A DNA stretch of 64,000 nucleotides from Sphingopyxis sp. H053 (GTDB taxonomy: Bacteria; Pseudomonadota; Alphaproteobacteria; Sphingomonadales; Sphingomonadaceae), in the NCBI RefSeq assembly GCF_001468225.1, contig NZ_LNRU01000001.1, forward strand, positions 310,001-374,000, given 5' to 3'. The notes beneath the pieces are model-generated. The model was not told where the DNA came from and searched no databases. It was given only the letters and a program-made list of their open reading frames with translations. The translations under genes and the position numbers were made by a program. Positions 56,776 to 64,000 of this stretch are shown piece by piece (position 1 is the stretch's first letter; each line of letters begins with the position of its first letter).

Positions 56776-57642
56776 TCAGGACGCACGGAACAGGTCGGGT
56801 GTCGAATCGAGGTGGAAACCTTGGAAGCGCGGGGAATTGCCGTGCGGCTCGAGCTTCAGGTGCCGCCGCGCATTCGGGCCGCCACCATCAACGCGCAGGC
56901 AGGTCCCGGTAATGAAGGCCGCGCCCGGCGACAGCAGGAAGCTGATCGCCGCCGACACTTCGGAGACGGTTCCGACGCGCTGCATCGGAATATTGCCGGC
57001 CGACTGGCGGATGAAATCGACCGCGTCGCCGGTGTAATTGTCGAAGCCGCTCGACATGATCATCCCCGCAGCGAGGCTGTTGACCCGGACGCCCGAGGCC
57101 GCCCACTCCGCCGCGGCCGATTGCGTCAGCGAATACATGCCGGCGCGCGCCGCGCCCGAATGGGCGAAATTGGGAAGCCCCATCCACATATCGACGATCA
57201 TGTTGACGATGGCGCCGCCGTTGGCTGCCATCCAGCGATTATAGACCTCGCGCATCATGTTGAAACCGCCGGTGAGGTTGTTCCGCACGACCGCCTCGAA
57301 CCCCTTGGTCGAAATGTCCTTGAGGGGCGAGTAAAACTGTCCGCCGGCATTGTTGACCAGCCCGTCGATGCGCCCCTGATCCGCTAGCACCGCCTCGATC
57401 GCCGTCGCGACGCCCTCCTCGTCGCGAATGTCGCAGATCTGGCTGGAGACTTTTCCGCCTTCGGATCGAATCTCTGCTTCAACCGCGGCGAGTTTTTCGG
57501 CCTTGCGACCCATGATCACCACATGCGCACCGAGCGCCGCAAGTTCGTGCGCAATGCAACGACCGATGCCGCTACCGCCGCCGGTGACGATGATGACCTG
57601 GCCGTCGAACAGGCCGGCGCGAAAGATAGAATCATAGGACAT
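56776..57642 (-). CDS. SDR resembling peroxisomal trans-2-enoyl-CoA reductase (PECR)
   Basis: 288 aa. NADP-site VTGGGSGIGRCIAHELAALG is followed by NNAGGQFYSPLKDISTKGF. The usual catalytic YxxxK is replaced by HSGAARAGMYSLTQS; this segment and the following EWAASGVRVNSLAAGMI and SFLLSPGAAFITG resemble mammalian PECR and 2,4-dienoyl-CoA reductases, which use a different catalytic set. It would reduce an enoyl-CoA double bond, for example in a phytenyl or dienoyl intermediate. The hydratase gene lies 24 bp upstream. Confidence 0.85.
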   Translation of the reverse strand: MSYDSIFRAGLFDGQVIIVTGGGSGIGRCIAHELAALGAHVVIMGRKAEKLAAVEAEIRSEGGKVSSQICDIRDEEGVATAIEAVLADQGRIDGLVNNAGGQFYSPLKDISTKGFEAVVRNNLTGGFNMMREVYNRWMAANGGAIVNMIVDMWMGLPNFAHSGAARAGMYSLTQSAAAEWAASGVRVNSLAAGMIMSSGFDNYTGDAVDFIRQSAGNIPMQRVGTVSEVSAAISFLLSPGAAFITGTCLRVDGGGPNARRHLKLEPHGNSPRFQGFHLDSTPDLFRAS

Positions 57643-57666
57643 GGTTTTTCCTCGAACGACGGCGCG

Positions 57667-58458
57667 TCACTTGCCGCTCTTGTGCGCGTTGAATTTGGTC
57701 AGCGCCTCGTCGAGCGCGCCGCTCGCGGCACGGCGGAGCTGTGCGCGTTCTTCGAGTTCATAGGAGATTTCGACCATCGGACTTTGCAGCGCCAGATCGA
57801 GATTGCGCTTGGTCAGGCGGAGCGCGTCGAGCGAATATTGGGCGATCCGCTTCGCCATGGAGTGTCCTTCGGCGAGCAGCTGGTCCGCGGGCACGACCTG
57901 CGACACGAGCCCTGCGGTCAGTGCGCGCTCGGCGGGAAGCCGGGCCGAGGTGAAGGCGATTTCGCGCGCCAGCGAGATGCCGATCGTGCGTTGCAGGCGC
58001 CACGCGACCCCAAGCTCGGTGCCCGACAGCCCAAGGTTGATGAATGAGGTGGTGAAGAAGGCGTCTTCGCTCGCGATGATGATGTCCGACGCCAGCGCAA
58101 AGATCAGCCCCGCGCCGGCGACCGAGCCATTGGCGAGGGTGATGACCGGCTGGGGACAGGAGCGCATGTCGCGCAGGATATCGGCAATGTCCCAGTCGCC
58201 GAGAAGCAGGTCTTCGAGAATTGGGTCATCGCCGTGCGCGCCCACCAGATCGAGCCCGACGCAGAAATGATCGCCGCTGCCGCGAAGGACGATCGCCTTG
58301 CATTCGCGGTCACGGCGGCACGACGCGAAAAATCGCCCCAGCTCGTCGAGCAATCGCTGGGTGACGGCATTGCGCCGATGCGGGCGATTGAGCGTGACGG
58401 TGGCGACGGGCCCGTCACGCTCGATAAGCAGCACTTGTTCCGGTCCGCTGTCTGTCAT
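57667..58458 (-). CDS. Enoyl-CoA hydratase/isomerase family protein 3
   Basis: 263 aa. Crotonase motifs: LRGSGDHFCVGLDLVGA, LANGSVAGAGLIFALASDII and FINLGLSGTELGVAWRLQR, a pattern found in the less studied crotonase group close to EchA-type proteins. It is the first gene of the minus-strand unit hydratase, PECR-like SDR, DUF1254. It is divergent from the sulfatase gene (169-bp intergenic region with C/G-tract hairpins). Confidence 0.9.
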   Translation of the reverse strand: MTDSGPEQVLLIERDGPVATVTLNRPHRRNAVTQRLLDELGRFFASCRRDRECKAIVLRGSGDHFCVGLDLVGAHGDDPILEDLLLGDWDIADILRDMRSCPQPVITLANGSVAGAGLIFALASDIIIASEDAFFTTSFINLGLSGTELGVAWRLQRTIGISLAREIAFTSARLPAERALTAGLVSQVVPADQLLAEGHSMAKRIAQYSLDALRLTKRNLDLALQSPMVEISYELEERAQLRRAASGALDEALTKFNAHKSGK

Positions 58459-58627
58459 GGTGATTGGGCCCTTTGTCGTCCGAATATCGGACTCAAAAGC
58501 TAGCCATCGTCCGCCCGTCGGATACCCCCCCTTGCGAGGGGGAGAGGGCGGGATTGTAACGTTCGTGACAGTCTTCCGGCTGTGCCTGCGTCAATCTGGC
58601 TTCCAATAATATTGGAGGAGGATTCCC

Positions 58628-60322
58628 ATGCCGCGTTTGCGAACTGCCGCTATCTTGCGATGCGCCGCCCTGACCCTGCTGGCTGGCGCCGGCCATCAGA
58701 CTCTAGCGGCGCAGGCGACCGGCGAAGTCCATGGGCCGGGGACCTCTGGCCCGATCAAGCGCGGCGACCAGCCCGGATATGATTTTCAGGATCAGTATAT
58801 CGGGGTTCCCGGCAAGGTTCTGGCCGACAATATGGAACCGGTGGTCGAGCATCCCGATCAGGCGGCTGAAGCGCAGCGCAAGCTCGCCGAACTCGAAAAG
58901 CGGACCGGAAAGAAACCGAACATCCTTGTCTTCATTCTCGACGATGTGGGCTGGATGGATTTCGGCTTCAACGGCGGCGGCGAAAGCATCGGCGCGCCGA
59001 CCCCGGATGTCGACCGGATCGCGGCGCAGGGCCTCAACCTGACCTCTGCCTATTCGCAGCCCAGCTGCACGCCGACGCGTGCCTCGCTTCTTACCGGCCA
59101 GCTCCCGATCCATCACGGCCTGCTGCGCCCGCCGATGTACGGCAGCCCCGGCGGCCTGGACGGCAAGACGACGATTGCCAAGCTGCTCTCGGCGCAGGGC
59201 TATGTCACCCAGGCTGTCGGGAAATGGCACGTCGGCGAGAATGAGGGGTCGCAGCCGCAGAATGTCGGCTTCGATGATTTTCGTGGTTTTCTCTCGGTTT
59301 CGGATATGTACACCGAATGGCGCGATCCCCATTTCAATCCCGAAATCGCCTATAGCCCCACGCGGACGGCGATGATCGAGAAGGCACCGTTCAACAAATA
59401 TGACGTGCATGTCGCAAAGGGCGGAAAGATCGAGGAAGTCGGCCTGATCACGCTCGATTATGTCAAGGATCTCGACCAGCGCTGGGCCGATTATGCCGTC
59501 AGCTTCCTTCAGAAGCAGAAGGGCAGCAAAAAACCTTTCTTCCTCTACTACGGCACCCGCGGATGTCATTTCGACAATTATCCGAACGCCCATTATGCCG
59601 GGCGCTCGCCGGCGCGGAACGACTATACCGACTGCATGATCGAGATGAACGACATCTTCGCCCGCCTTTACAGGACGCTGGAGGAAACGGGCGAACTCGA
59701 CAATACGCTGATCCTCCTCACCTCGGACAATGGTCCCGAGGCCGAAGTCGAACCGCACGGCCGCACGCCGTTCCGCGGCGCGAAGGGGTCGACCTGGGAG
59801 GGCGGGGTGCGCGTGCCGACCTTCGCCTATTGGAAAGGGATGATCACGCCGCGCCGGTCCGACGGCCTGTTCGACTTGACCGACATCTTCACGACATCGC
59901 TGGGCCTTGCAGGGGTCAGGGGTGCAGCCCCGAGTGCGGCGGTCGGCAAGGCGAATTACCTGAGCGGGATCGACCAGACCTCGTTCCTGCTTGCGAAGGA
60001 CGGGGCGTCGAACCGCCGGAGCATCGCCTATTTCTGGGGCAATCGTCTGGCGGCGGTCCGGATGGACGAATTCAAGATCCAGTTTCTCGCCCATGACAGC
60101 TTCGGAACGACGCCGAACGGCAATCACGGCGGCTTCACCGGAACCGTGGCGCCTACCGCGGGCGGGATGATGTATAATCTCTACGCCAATCCGCAGGAGG
60201 ACAGTTCGGTCGCCATCCGGCATATCCCCGCCGCTTCGGGCCTCGCGCTCGAGGTGCAGCGCTACCAGCAGATGCTCAAGAAATATCCGCCGAACATCGT
60301 TGTCAACTTCACCGGGCAATAA
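58628..60322 (+). CDS. Type I (formylglycine) sulfatase, exported
   Basis: 564 aa with an N-terminal signal region ([20 protein letters not shown]) and GGAGGA before ATG 58628. Metal site [15 protein letters not shown] (Asp 105-106), formylglycine motif C147-T-P-T-R151 in [15 protein letters not shown], then VGKWHVGE and [10 protein letters not shown]. It hydrolyses sulfate esters in the periplasm after the Cys is converted to formylglycine. No maturase (FGE or anSME) gene is in the window. This suggests that the island's substrate may arrive as a sulfate ester. Confidence 0.92.
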   Translation: MPRLRTAAILRCAALTLLAGAGHQTLAAQATGEVHGPGTSGPIKRGDQPGYDFQDQYIGVPGKVLADNMEPVVEHPDQAAEAQRKLAELEKRTGKKPNILVFILDDVGWMDFGFNGGGESIGAPTPDVDRIAAQGLNLTSAYSQPSCTPTRASLLTGQLPIHHGLLRPPMYGSPGGLDGKTTIAKLLSAQGYVTQAVGKWHVGENEGSQPQNVGFDDFRGFLSVSDMYTEWRDPHFNPEIAYSPTRTAMIEKAPFNKYDVHVAKGGKIEEVGLITLDYVKDLDQRWADYAVSFLQKQKGSKKPFFLYYGTRGCHFDNYPNAHYAGRSPARNDYTDCMIEMNDIFARLYRTLEETGELDNTLILLTSDNGPEAEVEPHGRTPFRGAKGSTWEGGVRVPTFAYWKGMITPRRSDGLFDLTDIFTTSLGLAGVRGAAPSAAVGKANYLSGIDQTSFLLAKDGASNRRSIAYFWGNRLAAVRMDEFKIQFLAHDSFGTTPNGNHGGFTGTVAPTAGGMMYNLYANPQEDSSVAIRHIPAASGLALEVQRYQQMLKKYPPNIVVNFTGQ

Positions 60323-60373
60323 GCGCTGCGGTTCGGCGATGACATGTTCGCCGCGGACCCTTAGGCATGGCGC

Positions 60374-61075
60374 ATGGCGGGCGTGAGTGACCTTGAGGCG
60401 GCGGCATCGGCGCTGGAATCGTGCCAGTGGCTCGAAGGCCACGGCATCGATCTACGCGGCCGGCTTCTGTCGGAGGGGCGGTTGCGGAGACTGTTGCCGG
60501 GACAATGGGTCTTTGCCGAGGGTGATGATTCCGGCGGCATCGTCACCGTCATCAGCGGAACCGTCCAAGTCTATGCACAAGCCATCGGCGACCGCGAGGT
60601 GTTGCTCAGCCAGATGGGCCGTGGCGGCACTATAGGTCAGTCGGTGCGCTTCGGCGGAGGCCCGAGGCTGGTGACCGCCATCAGCCTCGGCGACAGTCTG
60701 ATCCTTCAGGCGGGTGACGACGCGCTGGAGGCGATCGCGCGACAGGAGCCGCTGATCTGGAAAGCGGTGGCCAGCCTTCACTACGCCCAGCTTCGGGGTC
60801 TGGTTCAGATGATCGCCGAGTTCGCTTCGCTTCGGCCGCGACAAAGGCTGGCGGCGCGGCTCGTCCGGTTCGCGCAGGGTCATGAGCCGCTGCGTTTATT
60901 GGCACTCGCTCAGCAAGATCTCGCCGACATGACCGGCCTCAGCCGGAAGACGGTCAACGCCAGCCTTTCCGATCTTGAGGCAAAAGGCCTGATCCGCCGA
61001 AAATATGCAGCGATCGAGATCGTCGACCTGGTTGGACTGCAAGCCTACGCCTCGGCGGCTCAGTGGAGTGAGTGA
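60374..61075 (+). CDS. Crp/Fnr family transcriptional regulator
   Basis: 233 aa from ATG 60374. The cyclic-nucleotide-binding-like beta-barrel (LPGQWVFAEGDDSGGIVTVI, VLLSQMGRGGTIGQSVRF) is followed by a long helix and a C-terminal winged helix (LAQQDLADMTGLSRKTVNAS, LEAKGLIRRKYAAIEI). There are no Fnr-type N-terminal cysteines, so it is not an Fe-S oxygen sensor. It is 51 bp downstream of the sulfatase gene and is the last clear gene before the island's right end. Confidence 0.9.
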   Translation: MAGVSDLEAAASALESCQWLEGHGIDLRGRLLSEGRLRRLLPGQWVFAEGDDSGGIVTVISGTVQVYAQAIGDREVLLSQMGRGGTIGQSVRFGGGPRLVTAISLGDSLILQAGDDALEAIARQEPLIWKAVASLHYAQLRGLVQMIAEFASLRPRQRLAARLVRFAQGHEPLRLLALAQQDLADMTGLSRKTVNASLSDLEAKGLIRRKYAAIEIVDLVGLQAYASAAQWSE

Positions 61076-61164
61076 TGTCCGTCCCCGCTGCACCCAATAC
61101 AACTCACGAAGGGATGCCATTCTTTCGGCATGATGTGCTCGCGACGATGGCTGAAGACCTCTAG
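61075..61164 (+). CDS. Possible 29-aa leaderless or residual ORF
   Basis: ATG overlaps the stop of the Crp/Fnr gene (TGATG) and opens a 29-codon frame (HEGMPFFRHDVLATMAEDL at its end). The coupling is suggestive, but there is nothing else to support a gene; it may be the truncated start of a gene lost when the island end formed. Confidence 0.2.
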   Translation: MSVPAAPNTTHEGMPFFRHDVLATMAEDL

Positions 61165-61417
61165 CCAGACGAGGTGCAGCCGGCTCGCCGCGTGCGATTT
61201 TTTTTAGATATAAGAAACGCTGGTCACGAACGGCAGCTAAAATGCGACCAACGTGAGTTCACCCAGCTAGCGGACTTACTTGGTGTAAATCATGTGTAAT
61301 GACGCCACCATTTGATGCAATGTTCTGCTAACGTTCCAATCCATGCGCTGAGCGAGAAATCCTAGGATAACCATGGATTCGTATCGTTCGACATCTATTA
61401 AAGCATCTGTTTTGTTG
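61165..61417. other. Right end of the island, no gene seen
   Basis: AT-richer DNA between the last gene and the tRNA fragment, including a T-run near 61198 (GATTTTTTTTAG) and the possible arm-type sites at 61283-61300. The minus-strand frame 61276-61737 runs through the tRNA fragment and is not supported as coding. Confidence 0.5.
61283..61300 (+). promoter_or_regulatory. Possible integrase arm-type sites, right end
   Basis: GTGTAAATCATGTGTAAT: two GTGTAA-type cores 11 bp apart, 117 bp inside the right direct repeat, matching 15 of 18 positions with 14481-14498 at the left end. Function inferred. Confidence 0.5.
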
Positions 61418-61474
61418 GACTGTAAATCTGCCCGGGTTTCCGTACGCTGGTTCGAATCCAGCCCTGTCCACCAT
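61418..61474 (+). repeat. Direct repeat, attR side: tRNA-Tyr 3' fragment
   Basis: 57 bp identical to 14352-14408. Only the anticodon loop, variable arm, T-arm and acceptor 3' strand with CCA are present; the 5' half is replaced by unrelated sequence, so it cannot make a tRNA. Confidence 0.92.
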
Positions 61475-61926
61475 TTTCCCATATCGCATATCGAACCAGC
61501 GACTTTTCGCTGGCGCGCATCGGCGAGCGGTGCAGGCGGGCCGCGCATCTGATGGTGCCCGATGTGTTGTCGGAAATCTGGATGACGAAGCCGGAGCCAG
61601 CCCGTCGGGTGAGGGAGGCGATGGGCAGGCTTGCTCACCAATTCGCTATCGCGACTGCCGCGCGAACGGTGTGAGCCTACAGGATGTCGAACGCGTGCAG
61701 CACCAGCCAAAGCAGCGACGACACCGCAAGGACGCAAAGGAACCAGCCTTCTTTGCGCATAGTATTCTGTCCCCCCAGCCCAATGTTACAATTGCTACCC
61801 CTGCTCCGACAATTCAAGCGCGATCGCGTCCGGCCGTCCATCGACCTATCGGATTAAGCCATAGGGATTAGGTTGTTGCGCTTGACCAACGCGGGGAGGG
61901 GTGCTGCACTCGCCCGGGGGAACAGC
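61475..61926. other. Region right of the island; one possible tiny gene
   Basis: 450 bp between attR and the response regulator. Apart from the possible 27-codon peptide at 61677-61760 on the minus strand, I see no gene, tRNA or clear repeat. The promoter of the two-component operon is presumably in its last 150 bp. Confidence 0.5.
61677..61760 (-). CDS. Possible small membrane peptide
   Basis: 27 aa from ATG 61760, with GGGGGAC ten bases upstream. The sequence is almost wholly hydrophobic after MRKEGW (FLCVLAVSSLLWLVLHAF), a single membrane helix with a basic N-terminus. Length and ribosome-binding site fit a genuine small membrane protein, but there is no independent support. Confidence 0.35.
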   Translation of the reverse strand: MRKEGWFLCVLAVSSLLWLVLHAFDIL

Positions 61927-62604
61927 GTGCGCATACTCATCGTCGAAGATAACGCCAGGATCGGCGCTTTGACCGCCGAAGGGCTTTCGGCGATGGGGTT
62001 TTGCTGCGACATCGCGCCGATACTGTCCGAAGCGTCCGAACTGATTGCCGCGACCAGCTATGATATTATCGTGCTCGACCTCGGCATGCCCGATGGCGAC
62101 GGGCGCGCATGGCTGATGGTCGAGCGTGCGCACGGACTTGCGACGCCGGTGATCATGCTCACCGCGCGGTCGGCGTTGGGGGATCGCATCGACGGCCTCG
62201 ATGCGGGCGCCGACGATTATCTGGTCAAGCCATTCGCGATCGAGGAGCTTGCCGCGCGCGTCCGCGCGCTGCTTCGCCGGCCGGGGGCTCGCTCGAGCCC
62301 GGTCCTCTCCGTGGGGCCGGTCGATTTCGACACCATCGCGCGCGTGGGTAGGTGCAAGGGCGAACCGCTCCACCTCAGCCAGCGCGAAGCGGCGCTGCTC
62401 GAATTGATGATGGTCAAGGCGGGCAGCGTCGTCAGCCGCGAACAGATCGAGGCGTCGCTCTATTCCTTCGACGAGCCGGTAACCCCGAACGCGATCGAAG
62501 TGCTGGTCTCGCGGGTGAGGAAAAAGCTCGCGACGCTGGGTGTGCACGATCAACTGGTGACGCTCCGCGGCGTCGGTTATCTGATGCTCGAGCCCGTCGA
62601 TTGA
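61927..62604 (+). CDS. OmpR/PhoB-family response regulator
   Basis: 225 aa from GTG 61927 (GGGGGAA upstream), since residues before it in the frame are not receiver-like. Receiver domain: VRILIVEDN, phospho-acceptor D51 in IIVLDLGMPDGDG, T/A pair in MLTARSA, and K101 in YLVKPF. The C-terminal winged helix has VLVSRVRKKLATLG and LRGVGYLM. It overlaps the histidine kinase gene by one base (TGATG). The signal and targets are unknown; QseB/TctD-like by overall pattern. Confidence 0.92.
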   Translation: MRILIVEDNARIGALTAEGLSAMGFCCDIAPILSEASELIAATSYDIIVLDLGMPDGDGRAWLMVERAHGLATPVIMLTARSALGDRIDGLDAGADDYLVKPFAIEELAARVRALLRRPGARSSPVLSVGPVDFDTIARVGRCKGEPLHLSQREAALLELMMVKAGSVVSREQIEASLYSFDEPVTPNAIEVLVSRVRKKLATLGVHDQLVTLRGVGYLMLEPVD

Positions 62605-63626
62605 TGCAGCAGGGGCGCTCGATCATCGACGAACTGCGGACAGGCTTTGCCTGGATGGCGGCCGCGGGCAGTGTCGTGCTCGCTGTCTTTCTGGTCGTCG
62701 ATTTCGAACTGGTCCGAAAGGATGTCCGCGAAAGCTACGGGCATATCGGCCTCGTCCATGAGGTGATCGATCATGTCATTTTCCCGATCATCGTCCTGCT
62801 TGCCCCGCTGGCGATCGCGACGCGGTGGCTGATCGCCCGCGCGCTCAAGCCGCTCCATGACGCCGCGGAATTCATTCACCAGGCAACGGGCCGCGAACGC
62901 GGTTTTCGCGTGACGCTCGCCGATTTCCCGACCGAAGCCATGCCCTTTGCCGAGGCCGTCAATGCCCTGTTGTCGCGGCTGGACGATGCGGCGCGGCGGC
63001 AAGAGGGATTTGCCGCCGATGTCGCGCACGAGCTCAAAACGCCGCTTGCGGTCGCCATGCTGGAACTGGGGCGGTTGAAGACCGCCGATACCGACCGCGT
63101 GAGCGCCGATCTCGCGGGGATGAACCGTCTGGTCGAGCAGTTGCTGGTGCTCGCCCAGCTCGACGCCTATGCGGCGGCGCCGCAGCCCTTCCGGCCGATC
63201 GATCTGGCGGATGCGGCGCTCGATGCGATCAAGCTTTGCGCGGTCGAAGCAGCGCAGAAGGGGGTCGCGCTCGCGTACCGCGACGAGGGCGGGCCACCGG
63301 TGATGGGCCGTATCGAAGCGGTGACCGCGGCGCTGCGCAATCTCGTCGAAAACGCCGTGCGGGTGACCGCCGCGGGCAAAGAGGTGGTTATCGTTCGCGG
63401 CCCGGGACCCAAAATTCGCGTCGTCGATGGCGGACCCGGGATCGAGCCCGCCCGGCTGCTTGCCCTGTCGGACCGTTTTCGGCGCGGCGAACATGCGAGT
63501 TTTGGCGGCGCCGGCCTTGGCCTGTCGATCGTCGCGCGCATTATGGAAGTGCATGGCGGAGCGATGAAAAGCCATCCGGGCGAACCGTCGATCGAGCTGG
63601 ATTTCGACAACATTGTAGCGACTTGA
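62604..63626 (+). CDS. Sensor histidine kinase
   Basis: 340 aa. Two membrane segments (about residues 14-33 and 57-80) enclose a very short periplasmic loop of about 25 residues. A HAMP-like linker follows, then the H-box FAADVAHELKTPLAV with H142. The ATPase domain has N-box LRNLVENAVRVT, VVDGGPGIEPARL and GGAGLGLSIVARIMEVHGG. The near-absent sensor loop suggests intramembrane or partner-based sensing. Translationally coupled to the response regulator. Confidence 0.92.
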   Translation: MQQGRSIIDELRTGFAWMAAAGSVVLAVFLVVDFELVRKDVRESYGHIGLVHEVIDHVIFPIIVLLAPLAIATRWLIARALKPLHDAAEFIHQATGRERGFRVTLADFPTEAMPFAEAVNALLSRLDDAARRQEGFAADVAHELKTPLAVAMLELGRLKTADTDRVSADLAGMNRLVEQLLVLAQLDAYAAAPQPFRPIDLADAALDAIKLCAVEAAQKGVALAYRDEGGPPVMGRIEAVTAALRNLVENAVRVTAAGKEVVIVRGPGPKIRVVDGGPGIEPARLLALSDRFRRGEHASFGGAGLGLSIVARIMEVHGGAMKSHPGEPSIELDFDNIVAT

Positions 63627-63774
63627 TACAGATTTCGTGCCCGTCAGCTTTCTGTAAGCAAAATCCGCTACATCTCGAACTGAAGGATTCGGTAGGGCGG
63701 ATCTTTCCGGCGGACTAGCTCAAGACAAAAGAGGGGAGCAGCTATCCGGCGTTCACAGCGGGTCGCAACCGTTG

Positions 63775-64000
63775 ATGAACTTTGGGGGAAATATTTTGTC
63801 CGCTGTATCAAGGGCACTGGTCTGGGAACGGCAGCTACTTTGCCGAAGCGGTCTCGCTTCCATCATCCGGCGCGAATTCATTCATTGTGACGTTGCGACC
63901 GCGGGAGATGCCGAACAGGCTCTCGACTGGCTGGCCGCAACCGGCGCGCATGACATGCTGGTTCTCGATGGCGGGATCGACCTGAAGTCGGTGGTCCCCG
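63775..64000 (+). CDS. Response-regulator-like protein, start only
   Basis: 75 codons visible from ATG 63775 (a TTG at 63796 with GGGGGAAA upstream is an alternative start); the gene runs off the window. The reading SRALVWERQLLCRSGLASII ... DMLVLDGGID aligns by eye with the receiver domain of NarL/LuxR-type response regulators. The acidic pair that binds Mg is replaced by Trp-Glu (LVWERQ), while the Asp of LVLD remains, so phosphorylation may be atypical. The output domain is outside the window. Confidence 0.5.
   Translation, partial: MNFGGNILSAVSRALVWERQLLCRSGLASIIRREFIHCDVATAGDAEQALDWLAATGAHDMLVLDGGIDLKSVVP

Larger units (their letters stand above)
14352..61474. mobile_element. Putative genomic island bounded by tRNA-Tyr direct repeats
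   Basis: About 47 kb flanked by the 57-bp direct repeats 14352-14408 and 61418-61474. Inside each end lies a related 18-bp sequence with two GTGTAA-type cores 11 bp apart (14481-14498 and 61283-61300), as expected for integrase arm sites. The REP-like palindromes seen four times in the left flank were not seen inside. The cargo is a catabolic beta-oxidation region plus a poorly characterised 4-kb left end. I found no integrase, excisionase or transposase, so the element may be immobile or mobilised in trans. Confidence 0.78.

Noticed and set aside
31411..60322. Complete steroid or aromatic ring degradation pathway
   Set aside because: No ring dioxygenase, monooxygenase, extradiol dioxygenase or ring hydrolase genes are present; only acyl-CoA chemistry is supported.
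61276..61737. 153-codon minus-strand frame crossing the tRNA fragment
   Set aside because: Reads through the tRNA-Tyr repeat (WWTGLDSNQRTETRADLQS is translated tRNA). No start or domain supports coding.
1..64000. CRISPR arrays, rRNA genes, transposases or prophage structural genes
   Set aside because: I saw no regularly spaced repeats, rRNA sequence, IS ends with a transposase, or phage head/tail genes.

Overview
The window is high-GC alphaproteobacterial DNA. Gene content suggests a sphingomonad, possibly Sphingopyxis-like: gatCAB, a DUF4153 membrane protein, trigger factor with a Lys/Ala tail, several TonB-dependent receptors and dispersed GC-rich intergenic palindromes. The genus is an inference from gene style, not a search result.

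Layout. (1) 1-14.4 kb is ordinary chromosomal backbone: a DUF3089 hydrolase (cut by the window edge), a DUF4153 protein, gatC-gatA-gatB, a small secreted protein, two amidohydrolases, a proline-rich peptide, tRNA-Leu(UAG), tig, an AlkA-type glycosylase, a [2Fe-2S] ferredoxin, an RlmB-type methyltransferase and tRNA-Tyr(GUA). Four clusters of REP-like palindromes lie between these genes. (2) 14.4-61.5 kb looks like one genomic island. The last 57 bases of the tRNA-Tyr region (14352-14408) recur exactly at 61418-61474, and a related 18-bp repeat with two GTGTAA cores 11 bp apart lies just inside each end. No integrase is visible. (3) 61.5-64 kb returns to backbone-like content: an OmpR-type response regulator and histidine kinase, then the start of another response regulator.

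Inside the island, 14.4-18.4 kb holds poorly characterised genes, including a minus-strand run that ends in an orphan Xre/MbcA/ParS (DUF2384) antitoxin and includes a MobA/MobL-like HUH protein. From 18.4 to 61.1 kb there is a large catabolic region built around CoA-thioester beta-oxidation: etfBA, an Old Yellow Enzyme, an MFS transporter, two TonB-dependent receptors, two acyl-CoA ligases, four acyl-CoA dehydrogenases, three enoyl-CoA hydratases, a MaoC hydratase, four SDRs, three SCPx/lipid-transfer-type thiolases, an alpha-methylacyl-CoA racemase, two DUF1254/DUF1214 proteins, a metallo-beta-lactamase-fold hydrolase, a sulfatase, two MalT-like LuxR regulators and a Crp/Fnr regulator.

How it may work together (inference): a hydrophobic, possibly sulfated, branched or isoprenoid/steroid-side-chain-like carboxylate enters through the TonB receptors (and the MFS carrier), is desulfated in the periplasm if needed, is activated by the ligases, epimerised at a 2-methyl branch by the racemase, and shortened by dehydrogenases (electrons to EtfBA), hydratases, SDRs and SCPx thiolases. 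The enzyme set resembles the mammalian peroxisomal branched-chain route (AMACR, MFE-2/17beta-HSD4-type SDR, hydratase 2, SCPx, PECR). No ring hydroxylase or ring-cleavage gene is present, so the region handles acyl chains rather than complete ring degradation. Related ligases, thiolases, SDRs, DUF1254 proteins and LuxR regulators occur in pairs, which points to duplication of a catabolic module.
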